From contig NZ_CAJRAF010000002.1 in the NCBI RefSeq assembly GCF_907164905.1, forward strand, positions 744,001-808,000: a DNA stretch of 64,000 nt, in the 5' to 3' direction. The notes under the pieces were generated by a model that ran no database searches, was not told the DNA's origin, and saw only the letters and a program-made list of their open reading frames with translations. Below, in pieces: positions 45,528 to 54,006 of this stretch (the stretch's first letter is position 1; each line of letters opens with the position of its first letter). The DNA comes from Dyadobacter sp. CECT 9275. GTDB taxonomy: Bacteria > Bacteroidota > Bacteroidia > Cytophagales > Spirosomataceae. Position numbers and translations under genes: made by a program.

Positions 45528-47912
45528 CTATTCCGACCTCAATGATTTCACCGGATTTGCCAAGGCAGCTTTTAAAGACTGATAAATTACTGTCAGCCAA
45601 CAAATTAATAAAGTGAGCACACAGGCCGTAATGAATACCCAGGGCTGGATGCCTGTCTTGTAGGGGAAACTTTGCAGCCACCGATCCATAGAAAAATAGG
45701 CAACGGGTATAGCAATGGGGAAAGAAAGCAAAACCAGGCGCGTAAAATCCTTTGACAATAAAAGTACAACGCTGGATACCGAGCCCCCAAGCACTTTACG
45801 AACCCCTATTTCTTTCACCCTTTGTTCCGTAGTAAAAGTTGCAAGGCCAAATAACCCCAGGCACGCAATTAAAATGGTAAGTCCCGAAAACACGGTAAAA
45901 ATCTGCCCTCTCAGCTCATCTGCATGGTATGCCGACTGAAAATCCTGATCCAGGAAGCGGTATTCAAAAAGGCGGTCCGGGTATACTTCCTGCCATTTCT
46001 GGCGGATAAATGCTAAAGTACTTGCCGTATTACTGGTTTTGATTTTTACATGCATGACAGAATTTGCCCGTCGATACATCATAATCATAGGCTCAATAGG
46101 ATTATAAAGTGACTGCTGGTGAAAATCCTTGACAACACCTACCACCAGGGCAGTTGGTGGTGGATTCTTTCCATCGGCAGGCAAGCTTCCCAGTACGATC
46201 TTTTTGCCTATTGGTTCTTGCCAGTTCATCCTTTTCACAGTAGCCTCATTCACCAACACACCGTTGGTGGTATCGGCCGGAAATTCAGTAGAAAAGTCAC
46301 GCCCGGCAATCACTTTCATTCCCATCGTTTTGATGTAATCGTGATCAATTACACTGGGTTTGAAAGCCATTTCTTTCATCCCCGTGGACGACTCCACAGT
46401 GAAAATAATCCTGCCCCCGATATTGCTCACCGGAGCAGAGGCAGAAGCAACCCGCTCGATACTGGGGTTGTCCAGCAGCGCCTTTCTGAAAGCATTGTAT
46501 TTATCTTGTGACTGGTTATCCTGGTAATCTATAGTAAGAACCTGGTCTCGGTCATACCCCATATCTTTGTTACGCATGTAATTGAGCTGCTGATAAACGA
46601 TCCATGTGCAGATCAGCATCACCAGAGAAATCGAAAATTGCGCGACCACCAGCGCCTTTCTGAAAAAGCTACCGCCTCTTGCTTTAAATGAGCCTTTTAA
46701 TACCTGGGCGGGTTCAAAAGCCGACAAATAAAATGCAGGATAACTCCCGCTGACCAGCCCTGTAAAAGCTACGATCGACAGGCCGATCAATACAAACCGG
46801 GGACTGAGCAGCTGCATGTATCCGATTTCTTTACCCGAAACAGTATTAAAAAAAGGAAGTAATGCCGCCACCAGAATCAGGCTGGACACCAGGGAAACCA
46901 ATGTAATCAGGACCGATTCTGTCAAAAATTGTGTGACCAGCGCTCCTTTCATAGATCCCATCACTTTCCTGAGACCCACTTCCTTGGCACGCCGGGCCGA
47001 TTGCGCCGTTGCCAGATTCATATAGTTAATACTGGCGATCAGCAGCATAAAAAAAGCGATTGCGCTGAATGTATAAACGTAACCTATATCCCCGTTGGAT
47101 TCTCCGTCCAGTTTTGAGTGCAGGTGGATACTCGTTAAAGGCTGCATCTGATAAGTGATATGAATGCCCATCCTTTTGAAAATGGAGGACATATACTTAT
47201 CGTACAGGCCGGGGAAACCAGCCTCCAGATTTTTAATATTCGCGTTTTTTGAAAGCAGCAGGTAACTGTTAATATAAAAGCCACCCCACCCGTCTGCGTT
47301 TCGCTGATTCTGATCGAGGGACAAAAGTGCATTGAAAGTAAAATGCGAATTTTTGGGAACATCTTCTATTACACCCGTCACCTTGTAGGAAGTTGCATCA
47401 CCCGTCTGCAGAACCTGTCCGAGTGCGCTTTTCTGACCAAAAAAGCGCTGAGCTACCTTTTGGGTTAAAACAACGCTTCCCGGTACATCCAGTGCCTTCT
47501 TCGGATCGCCTTCCAGGAATTTATAGGTAAAAACATCAAAAACCGTTGAATCAGCGCAATAAATATCCTCTTCATAAAAACGCCTTTCGCCCTGGCGGAA
47601 CATGACGCGGCCAGCAGGAAAAAATCGCACATAGTTTTCCACAAAGGGATAATCCTGTTTCAAGGTTTTCACTAGCGGCGGCTGGGTACTTACCCACCGG
47701 TTTATTTTATCAGGCTCGCGGATGTAGGATACGACCCGGTATATCCGTGAAGCTTTCTCGTGATAACGGTCGTAGCTCAGCTCGTCGGTAACATACAGGA
47801 ACAGAAGCATTCCGCAGGTAACACCAATGGTAAGACCAAGTATATTGATCAGGCTGTAAAACTTATCTTTAACAAGATTACGAAAACCCAGAATAACGTA
47901 ATTTTTAAGCAT
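45528..47912 (-). CDS. FtsX-family ABC transporter permease (MacB-like)
   Basis: A 794-residue inner membrane protein with an N-terminal helix (MLKNYVILGFRNLVKDKFYSLINILGLTIG), two MacB_PCD periplasmic domains and two FtsX blocks with repeated three-helix bundles (ATAQSARRAKEVGLRKVMG; FTTEQRVKEIGVRKVLGGSV). This is the duplicated-permease layout of the Bacteroidota lolC/MacB-like proteins; the ATPase is encoded elsewhere. The start at 47912 is fixed by a sigma-54 promoter at 47942-47957: a longer frame to 48101 would place the promoter inside the coding region. It is paralogous to the gene at 54964-57351. Confidence 0.92.
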   Translation of the reverse strand: MLKNYVILGFRNLVKDKFYSLINILGLTIGVTCGMLLFLYVTDELSYDRYHEKASRIYRVVSYIREPDKINRWVSTQPPLVKTLKQDYPFVENYVRFFPAGRVMFRQGERRFYEEDIYCADSTVFDVFTYKFLEGDPKKALDVPGSVVLTQKVAQRFFGQKSALGQVLQTGDATSYKVTGVIEDVPKNSHFTFNALLSLDQNQRNADGWGGFYINSYLLLSKNANIKNLEAGFPGLYDKYMSSIFKRMGIHITYQMQPLTSIHLHSKLDGESNGDIGYVYTFSAIAFFMLLIASINYMNLATAQSARRAKEVGLRKVMGSMKGALVTQFLTESVLITLVSLVSSLILVAALLPFFNTVSGKEIGYMQLLSPRFVLIGLSIVAFTGLVSGSYPAFYLSAFEPAQVLKGSFKARGGSFFRKALVVAQFSISLVMLICTWIVYQQLNYMRNKDMGYDRDQVLTIDYQDNQSQDKYNAFRKALLDNPSIERVASASAPVSNIGGRIIFTVESSTGMKEMAFKPSVIDHDYIKTMGMKVIAGRDFSTEFPADTTNGVLVNEATVKRMNWQEPIGKKIVLGSLPADGKNPPPTALVVGVVKDFHQQSLYNPIEPMIMMYRRANSVMHVKIKTSNTASTLAFIRQKWQEVYPDRLFEYRFLDQDFQSAYHADELRGQIFTVFSGLTILIACLGLFGLATFTTEQRVKEIGVRKVLGGSVSSVVLLLSKDFTRLVLLSFPIAIPVAYFSMDRWLQSFPYKTGIQPWVFITACVLTLLICWLTVIYQSLKAALANPVKSLRSE

Positions 47913-47941
47913 GGCATAAACAAAGAGGTTAGGATAGCGGT

Positions 47942-47957
47942 AGCAACTTTCGTACCA
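47942..47957 (-). promoter_or_regulatory. Sigma-54 (-24/-12) promoter of the FtsX permease at 45528-47912
   Basis: The minus strand reads TGGTACGAAAGTTGCT (47957 to 47942), matching the RpoN consensus TGGCACG-N4-TTGCW at all but one position, with GG and GC separated by exactly ten bases. The start of transcription would fall near 47932, giving a leader of about 20 bases to the ATG at 47912. Dependence on an activator (enhancer-binding protein) is expected for this promoter class. Confidence 0.85.
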
Positions 47958-48009
47958 GATATTTAAATAACTATATGTCAGCACATTAAAAAACAAGCAC
48001 ACATAAATA

Positions 48010-48025
48010 TGTCCGATACCGGACA
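48010..48025. promoter_or_regulatory. Upstream activator palindrome TGTCCG-N4-CGGACA (FtsX 1)
   Basis: TGTCCG (48010-48015), ATAC, CGGACA (48020-48025) is a perfect 6-4-6 palindrome. Its edge is 54 bp upstream of the -24 GG (47956). A degenerate second copy (right half CGAACA at 48042-48047) lies about 22 bp away. The same palindrome, at the same distance, precedes the other FtsX gene, so it is probably an enhancer site for a common sigma-54 activator. Confidence 0.75.
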
Positions 48026-48239
48026 GCCTCTGGCACAGTTCCGAACATTTGGTATACCAGCTCCAGGGAAGAAGATAGACTAACTGGATCTTCTTGTTCA
48101 TGGTCCAGATTCTTCCTGTTGCTCCGCCAGTATTTCCATTAACTAATTATTTTGGGCCGCTGTTGGTAGTATGAAAATAATTCTCCTACTTGGTCTTTAA
48201 TTCCAAATCACAAATTTCTATTTGTCTACATATACTATT

Positions 48240-48668
48240 ATGGCAGTAAGTTCCGTAGAAGACAACAAAGCAATCATGCGTTTCATCGTTGAAAGAAACG
48301 ACGCCCGTGATTTTTACGCCTATGCTAAGCATTTATCAGAAGATTTTGTAGGACATCATCATTTTATACCCGATGGTTTACACGGCAATACATCTTTAAG
48401 TGATTTTTTCTATCAGGTAGAAGGCATCTCCTTTCCGGATGGTAACCATACCATACATCACCTTTTTGGCGAAGGAGACCTGGTGGGCATAGACCTCTCG
48501 TTTATAGGCACATTCACTGTGGATTTACCAATGGGAGTACCTGCCAACGGAAAGCAGGTGGAGTTCCGGTACAACATCCTCTGCCGTTTCGATGGAGAGA
48601 AACTGGCGGAGTTATGGTGGTTCCCGTACGATTCGTTCCAGCTGATGCAGGGACTTGGCATGGCCTGA
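48240..48668 (+). CDS. SnoaL-like / NTF2-fold protein
   Basis: A 142-residue cytoplasmic protein of the NTF2-like superfamily (ester cyclase/SnoaL type): EDNKAIMRFIVERNDARDFYAYAKHLSEDFVGHH, PDGNHTIHHLFGEGDLVGIDLSFIGTFT and the closing FDGEKLAELWWFPYDSFQLMQGLG. The family contains cyclases, isomerases and many proteins of unknown function; no catalytic residues can be assigned. ATG 48240 is preferred to 48222 since family similarity starts there. TCTATTTG upstream resembles the -7 element with one mismatch. Confidence 0.78.
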   Translation: MAVSSVEDNKAIMRFIVERNDARDFYAYAKHLSEDFVGHHHFIPDGLHGNTSLSDFFYQVEGISFPDGNHTIHHLFGEGDLVGIDLSFIGTFTVDLPMGVPANGKQVEFRYNILCRFDGEKLAELWWFPYDSFQLMQGLGMA

Positions 48669-48687
48669 AACCAGGTTCAAAGCACTT

Positions 48688-48740
48688 CTCATATAAAATA
48701 CCTGATTTCACAGCAGGCATTTTATATGAGCAGGTATTTT
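48688..48740. repeat. Two overlapping hairpins (alternative structures) between convergent genes
   Basis: CTCATATAAAAT (48688-48699) pairs with ATTTTATATGAG (48719-48730), and AAAATACCTG (48695-48704) pairs with CAGGTATTTT (48731-48740). The two stems share bases 48695-48699, so only one can be complete at a time. The position between convergent genes suggests termination; the shared segment is reminiscent of attenuator logic. Confidence 0.7.
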
Positions 48741-48755
48741 CAATGACGTATGATC

Positions 48756-50375
48756 CTACCAATAGTAGCTATAGAGGAAGGCTAATACCGATATTACTCC
48801 CAGTGCCCCCATGACGAAACCGCGATGCGGAACGAACATAGTAACGTCAATGGCCAGGCCTTTCCGCTCATCTGGCAATGCCAGTCCCAGCATAAACATC
48901 CCCGCTACACAGATTAAAAATACCAGTCCCATGCGGTCAATGAAGGGTACCTGCGTCCAGTCCGCAAAAGGAAAATAATTGTTGTGCATCGCTATCGCGA
49001 TCAGAAAACCGCCGACAATAGCAAACAAGGCCCCGGCCGAATTGGAACGTTTCCAGAAAAAACCCATCGCAAACGAAGCGAATATGCCTGGTGAAAGGAG
49101 TCCTGTCATTTCCTGGATAAACTGGAACCCTCCCTTTTTATCAATCCCCATATAGGGCGAAGCTACAATGGCCAGCACCATGGCTACCACGATAATAATC
49201 CGGCCTATTCTGACCAGCGTTTTTTCGTCAGCTTCTCTGCCAATGTAATTCTTAAAAATATCAAGCGTAAAAATGGTGGCAATGCTATTGGCTTTACCCG
49301 CCAGAGATGCCACAACTGCGGCAGTGAGTGCCGCAAACGACAACCCTTTTAAACCTGCCGGCAGCAGATTCAGCAAAACGGGATAGGCCTTATCCGCATT
49401 GATATTCCCATCCTCGCCCAGCATTTCAGCCTGAAACATACCTTTACTATGCAGTGCATAGGCAGCAATTCCCGGCAACACCACGATCACCGGCATCAGC
49501 ACTTTAAGAAATGCTGCGAATAAAATTCCGTTTCGGGCGGTTTTCAGGTCGGCGCCCAGAGCACGCTGGGTAATATACTGATTACACCCCCAGTAGTTGA
49601 GGTGGCCTATCCACATACCTCCAAGCAATACCGCAAGCCCGGGCAGCTGAAGATAAAAGGGGCTGCTTTTGGGGAGTATCATGTGAAAATGATCGTCGTA
49701 TCGGGTATGCATGAGCTTCAAACCTGTTACTACGCCTTCCACTCCTTCCCTATCCGATACGAGGTTGACAGCCAGGTAAGTTGTGGCCAGCCCCCCTATC
49801 ACCAGAAAGAACACTTGAATCACATCCGTGAAGCCAATCACCTTCATCCCACCGATGGTGATGACAATAGAGAAAATCGCCAGGGCAATCATACAAAGCT
49901 GAAAATTAAGCCCCGAAATTCCTGAAATAGCCAAGGCTCCCAGATACAGAATGGAGGTAAGGTTGACGAGAATATACAAGGCGAGCCAGAAAATGGCCAT
50001 AATGAGACTGACAGCTGAATTATAACGCTGACTCAGGAACTGAGGCATTGTGTAAATCCTGTTTTTCAGGTAAATTGGCATAAAGAAAACAGCCACAATG
50101 ATCAGCGTGGCCGCCGCCAGCCACTCGTATGACGATATCGCCAGCCCCATTGAAAACCCATTACCCGACATCCCGATGAACTGTTCGGCTGAGATATTAG
50201 ACGCGATCAATGATGCTCCGATCGCCCACCAGGTCAACGATCCTTCCGCCAGAAAAAAGTCTTTGGTAGAAGTAGTTTCGGATTTTTTACGCCGGTAGAT
50301 CCAGTAACCATAAACGGAAACAATTATAAAATAAAAACAGAAAACGAGGTAATCCAGGGTTTGTAACTGCTGCAT
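48756..50375 (-). CDS. Sodium/solute symporter (SSS family), probable sodium/sugar transporter
   Basis: A 539-residue inner membrane protein with about 13-14 transmembrane helices. Hallmarks of the SSS family (SGLT-type): FFLAEGSLTWWAIGASLIASNISAEQFIGMSGNGF in the first helices, GGMKVIGFTDVIQVFFLVIGGL and WGCNQYITQRALGADLKTARNGILFAAFLK. The GHLNYWGCNQYITQRAL phrase is typical of the SglT-like sugar branch. Sugar import is the best guess. It should supply a monosaccharide to the cytoplasm after outer membrane import. Confidence 0.9.
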   Translation of the reverse strand: MQQLQTLDYLVFCFYFIIVSVYGYWIYRRKKSETTSTKDFFLAEGSLTWWAIGASLIASNISAEQFIGMSGNGFSMGLAISSYEWLAAATLIIVAVFFMPIYLKNRIYTMPQFLSQRYNSAVSLIMAIFWLALYILVNLTSILYLGALAISGISGLNFQLCMIALAIFSIVITIGGMKVIGFTDVIQVFFLVIGGLATTYLAVNLVSDREGVEGVVTGLKLMHTRYDDHFHMILPKSSPFYLQLPGLAVLLGGMWIGHLNYWGCNQYITQRALGADLKTARNGILFAAFLKVLMPVIVVLPGIAAYALHSKGMFQAEMLGEDGNINADKAYPVLLNLLPAGLKGLSFAALTAAVVASLAGKANSIATIFTLDIFKNYIGREADEKTLVRIGRIIIVVAMVLAIVASPYMGIDKKGGFQFIQEMTGLLSPGIFASFAMGFFWKRSNSAGALFAIVGGFLIAIAMHNNYFPFADWTQVPFIDRMGLVFLICVAGMFMLGLALPDERKGLAIDVTMFVPHRGFVMGALGVISVLAFLYSYYW

Positions 50376-50546
50376 CCGTATAGTACAGGTTATGATGAAT
50401 TCTAAACCGGAATATATTTTAAATCAGCAGAAAATACATTCAAAACTGGTCGAAATATCCGGTTAGCGATCGTAAACAAACTACGTCAGCCTTTTATAAT
50501 ACTCGGATTACTCCTTTTAAGACCCATATATTTTTAACGAATATTC

Positions 50547-51068
50547 CTATTCTATTCTTGAATAAATCAGCCAGGTGTGCAGGTTGTGGCATACCAGAAA
50601 AAGGACCATTATCAGGATATAAATGTATTGGAGATAAGGAAAGCGAAAAAATGGCCTGTCACCGGCCAATCCGATTCCGGTCAGCCAAAGCAAAGGCGTA
50701 AAAGCCGGAGCAATGAACCCTGGTGCACTTTTACTCCACGGACTGTCAGGCAGGCAGATCAGCATCAGCCAGGAGGAAAAATATAGTAGCATGCCCAGAA
50801 AATATATCGCCAAACCAGCTTTTTGCCTTACCGTAGCCATACGAAGCGGCATCAGGAACATCAACCCAAAAAGGATGATACGAGAGATATGCTCTCCGTA
50901 TGTAATGGCTACCGGGATATCATGCCCAAAAACGGCCGGCTGAAATATGGGGGGTAATTCATCCGCCAGCACCATGTTCCATACCAAAACAGGTATGGTC
51001 AGTAAGAAACAATTGGCCAGATATCTTTTCAAAAATTCTAATGAAACGGCCTTCGGGACAGCGGTCAC
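50547..51068 (-). CDS. Small membrane protein, function unknown
   Basis: A 173-residue protein with about five transmembrane helices (FLLTIPVLVWNMVLA, IILFGLMFLMPLRM, LAIYFLGMLLYFSSWLMLICL, APAFTPLLWLTGIGLA, YIYILIMVLFLVCHNLHTW). No known family. It has to use a GTG start at 51068; the nearest ATG would lose the first helix. The gene is flanked by an SSS symporter and the toxin/immunity island, and belongs to neither obviously. Confidence 0.55.
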   Translation of the reverse strand: MTAVPKAVSLEFLKRYLANCFLLTIPVLVWNMVLADELPPIFQPAVFGHDIPVAITYGEHISRIILFGLMFLMPLRMATVRQKAGLAIYFLGMLLYFSSWLMLICLPDSPWSKSAPGFIAPAFTPLLWLTGIGLAGDRPFFRFPYLQYIYILIMVLFLVCHNLHTWLIYSRIE

Positions 51069-51162
51069 GGGCAGGTGGATTCTGTTTTAATGACCAAAGT
51101 AAATATATCTTCACAAGATTTCAGGTCCTGATATTTCTTTTTTCATGAGGTCTCATAATCAT

Positions 51163-51972
51163 TCATTCTTCCCCCAATCTCCACAAGTGTTTATAAGGAT
51201 TTTCGTAATGCTCCAGCGGCTGCACGGGCATGAGTTCCATGGGTACGAGCGGATTATTAATCTGCACCTTCATGCCCTTTAACCAGGCCAGTTTGGCATA
51301 ACCAACGGATGGAAAAGATATGATCTCTTCTTTGATAGGAAAGTCATTGTTATACCGGTGAATTTTTTTGGAGCACAATGTCTCAATGGCCGCAGTCGCT
51401 TTTACCGAATTGTTTTCCATCAGTGCCACAAAAAAGTCTTTGTGGTACTGTATTATTTTTGCCTTTTTGATAAGTTTATCAAAATAGAACATGTTCTTTT
51501 CTAATCCCTCCCAGTCATCCCTGAGCACAAACTGTACCGAGCTGGCTAGTACCAGATATCCTGTACTAAGTTTCTTTTCCCACCATTGATGATGAAGCTG
51601 ACTGAACTGTTCGATCAACTCACGGCTGTCACTTAATAGCACATAGGAAAAGTGATCTATAAAACTCATGAAATTAACCCGTTCGCTTGGAGAAACAGAA
51701 TCAATTTCTCCTTGGAAATACCCAAATCGAAGGGTGTTATAATTCGTTAGTGTACCACAGATATAAAATTCTATTTTGGTCTCAATAATATTTTTATTCA
51801 CAAAAAATTGGTGCAGCCCAATCATTTCGTGAACACTCCACAATCTAGACGAAAGTCGATCAAATTCATATGGTGATTCTAATAATATTTTATTTAATCT
51901 CTGCATGCTATTTTCTCTATCCCGCAAAATTTTATCCGAAAGTCTGTCCGATAATTCATTGCTTATTTTCAT
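51163..51972 (-). CDS. Immunity protein (Imm49-like) of the toxin/immunity module, copy A
   Basis: A 269-residue, mostly helical cytoplasmic protein. The C-terminal block KLAWLKGMKVQINNPLVPMELMPVQPLEHY looks like the Imm49 polyimmunity family, which neutralises effector nucleases; this assignment is by memory, with moderate certainty. It lies 7 bases downstream of the toxin fragment 51980-52414. From about residue 113 it is almost identical to copy B (52415-53236), while the N-terminal 110 residues are only partly similar. The region is more AT-rich than its surroundings, suggesting transfer. Confidence 0.7.
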   Translation of the reverse strand: MKISNELSDRLSDKILRDRENSMQRLNKILLESPYEFDRLSSRLWSVHEMIGLHQFFVNKNIIETKIEFYICGTLTNYNTLRFGYFQGEIDSVSPSERVNFMSFIDHFSYVLLSDSRELIEQFSQLHHQWWEKKLSTGYLVLASSVQFVLRDDWEGLEKNMFYFDKLIKKAKIIQYHKDFFVALMENNSVKATAAIETLCSKKIHRYNNDFPIKEEIISFPSVGYAKLAWLKGMKVQINNPLVPMELMPVQPLEHYENPYKHLWRLGEE

Positions 51973-51979
51973 ATTGATC

Positions 51980-52414
51980 CTAGTTCAGTTTAATTATTCC
52001 AATAGTCTCAGATCCCGCATCAACCCCGGTTACCACTCGAGTAAATTTTTGTCTGTTATTGTCAAATTCTCTAAGTAATATCTCTGCCAGCTTTACTTGC
52101 TTTGGATCTTTACTGGTTGCCATTCTACCAATAACATCTTCTACCCACTCCTCTGTCATTTGCATTGGAAGCTTTTGGCCTTCCCCATTCATTCTAAAAC
52201 CTCCTCCTATTTGTTTTGACTCATTGATGATAATACCTTCAATGTTAATCTCGTCAATTGGTTTGGTAAAATCAATTGCGGGTTTAATAAAAAGGCCGTC
52301 AAAACCATTACTGGATCCTAATTTACCGTTTTGACGAAAGTATCCATCTTTTCCATGAAATAACAAGTCGGCAATCTCTTCCGTAATAGTCCCATCGGGG
52401 TCTCCATTATTTTT
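51980..52414 (-). pseudogene. Orphan toxin C-terminal domain (PD-(D/E)xK-like nuclease), start-less
   Basis: The frame reads from directly after the stop of immunity copy B (52415-52417) in the same register, with no ATG of its own. The product, about 144 residues, contains GYFRQNGKLG, NGFDGLF and, after 20 residues, NESKQIG: the Asp...ExK pattern of PD-(D/E)xK nuclease toxins. It then runs through WVEDVIGRM to ETIGIIKLN. It is a detached toxin C-terminus of the type found in polymorphic effectors (e.g. Rhs/PoNe-like), without a delivery domain. It would only be made after recombination with a full-length parent or by read-through, so it is probably silent. Confidence 0.65.
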
Positions 52415-53236
52415 TTATGATCCTCCATCCGTTTCCCCCAATCTCCACAAGTGTTTATAAGGATTTTCGTAATGCTCCAGCGGCTGCACAGGCATGAGTT
52501 CCATGGGAACGAGCGGATTGTTAATCTGCACCTTCATGCCTTTTAACCAGGCCAGTTTGGCATAACCAACGGATGGAAAAGATATGATCTCTTCTTTGAT
52601 AGGAAAGTCATTGTTATACTGGTGAATTTTTTTGGAGCACAACGTCTCAATGGCCGCAGTCACTTTTGCTTCATTATTTTCCATCAATGCAACAAAAAAG
52701 TCTTTATCGTACTGTATCTTTTTTGCCTTTTTGATAAGTTTATCAAAATAGAACATGTTCTTTTCTAATCCCTCCCAGTCATCCCTGAGTACAAACTGTA
52801 CCGAACTAGCTAAAACCAGATATCCTGTACTAAGTTTCTTTTCCCACCACTGATGATGAAGTTGGCTGAACTGCTCTATCAACTCAGGACTGTCACTTAA
52901 CAGAACATAAGAAAAGTGATCGATAAAACTCATGAAATCCACATTGTCAATGGCTGAGATATAGGGAATCTCTTCATTAAAATATCCAAATCGAAGGGTG
53001 TTATAATTCGTTAATGTACCACAGATATAAAATTCCTTTTTGGCTTCGTCTATGTTCTCCGCAACGAATAAATTATACAACCCGATCATCTCATGATTAA
53101 ACCAAATTCCATATGTAAGCCTGTCAAATTCAAATGGTTTTTCATTAATAATACGATTTATCTGTGGCATGGCGATTTCTTCAATATGCCGGACTCTTTT
53201 CGAAATTCTTTCCGATAATTCATCATTTATTTTCAT
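52415..53236 (-). CDS. Immunity protein (Imm49-like), copy B
   Basis: A 273-residue paralogue of 51163-51972. Residues from about 113 (PELIEQFSQLHHQWW ... LWRLGE) are almost identical between the copies, whereas the first 110 differ at many positions (IEEIAMPQINRIINEKPFEF versus RENSMQRLNKILLESPYEF). This pattern suggests recombination or selection for different toxin variants at the N-terminal part. It starts one base after the last codon of the degraded toxin B, which is read on the same strand. Confidence 0.72.
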   Translation of the reverse strand: MKINDELSERISKRVRHIEEIAMPQINRIINEKPFEFDRLTYGIWFNHEMIGLYNLFVAENIDEAKKEFYICGTLTNYNTLRFGYFNEEIPYISAIDNVDFMSFIDHFSYVLLSDSPELIEQFSQLHHQWWEKKLSTGYLVLASSVQFVLRDDWEGLEKNMFYFDKLIKKAKKIQYDKDFFVALMENNEAKVTAAIETLCSKKIHQYNNDFPIKEEIISFPSVGYAKLAWLKGMKVQINNPLVPMELMPVQPLEHYENPYKHLWRLGETDGGS

Positions 53237-53237
53237 A

Positions 53238-53805
53238 TCAATTCAGTTTAACTATTCCAATTGTTTCAGATATTTGGTCCACTCCGGATACGACACGTGT
53301 AAATTTTCATCTATTTTGGTTAAATTCTCGCTCTAAAATTTCGGCCAGTTTTTTTGCAGAGGATCCTTACTTCCTAGCATCCTACCTATAACATTTTTAC
53401 CATTGCTCTGTCATTTGAATAGGAAGCCTGTCCTCAGCACCATTCATTCTAAAACCTCCTCCTATTTGTTTTGACTCATTGATCGATAATACCTTCAATA
53501 TCAATTTCGTCAATTGGTTTGGTAAAATCAATTGCGGGTTTAATAAAAAGGCCATCAAAACCATTATTAGATCCTAATTTACCGTTTTGACGAAAGTACC
53601 CATCTTTTCCATGAAATAGCAAGTCGGCAATCTCTTCCGTAATAGTCCCATCGGGGTCTACTCCGTTGTTTTTTATTGTTGTGATTAACCCCCGGATCTT
53701 GTCTACTTGGGGCGGTTTGGGCAGATCGAATTTAAACTGATTAAATACCGAAATTCTGAAAAATAGTTGGGAGGGGCCTGCCGTCATACCTGTGGAGAGG
53801 TCCAA
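53238..53805 (-). pseudogene. Degraded toxin C-terminal domain, copy B
   Basis: Homologous to toxin A along its length (GTITEEIADLLFHGKDGYFRQNGKLG, NGFDGLFIKPAIDF, then after a frameshift NESKQIGGGFRMNG, and KFTRVV, SETIGIVKLN). Compared with copy A it carries an extra base near 53485, a two-base loss after MTEQW and a TGA replacing a CAA, so no full-length product is possible. The upstream part (53600-53805, FKFDLPKPPQVDKIRGLITTI) probably belongs to a linker of the parental effector. No start or delivery domain is found further upstream. Confidence 0.7.
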
Positions 53806-54006
53806 CCGCCATGGCCCTTAGCATAATTCCTTTAATATCACCACGTATAAAACACATAAATTAATCCTTCAGCATTAATTGGAACATTGTCTGCTGATAA
53901 GATTGTAAGCTCCCCGCAGCAATTTCCTGCCAGCACCTTACAATACTTTCTTTTTCAGAAAATTGCCTTCCTTATGGCATTGAGGCCTCTGAAAAGATAA
54001 TTTACC

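Noticed and set aside
47913..48101. N-terminal extension of the FtsX permease to an ATG at 48101
   Set aside because: It would include a sigma-54 promoter and its activator palindrome within the coding region, and its residues do not resemble the FtsX N-terminus, which begins MLKNY at 47912.
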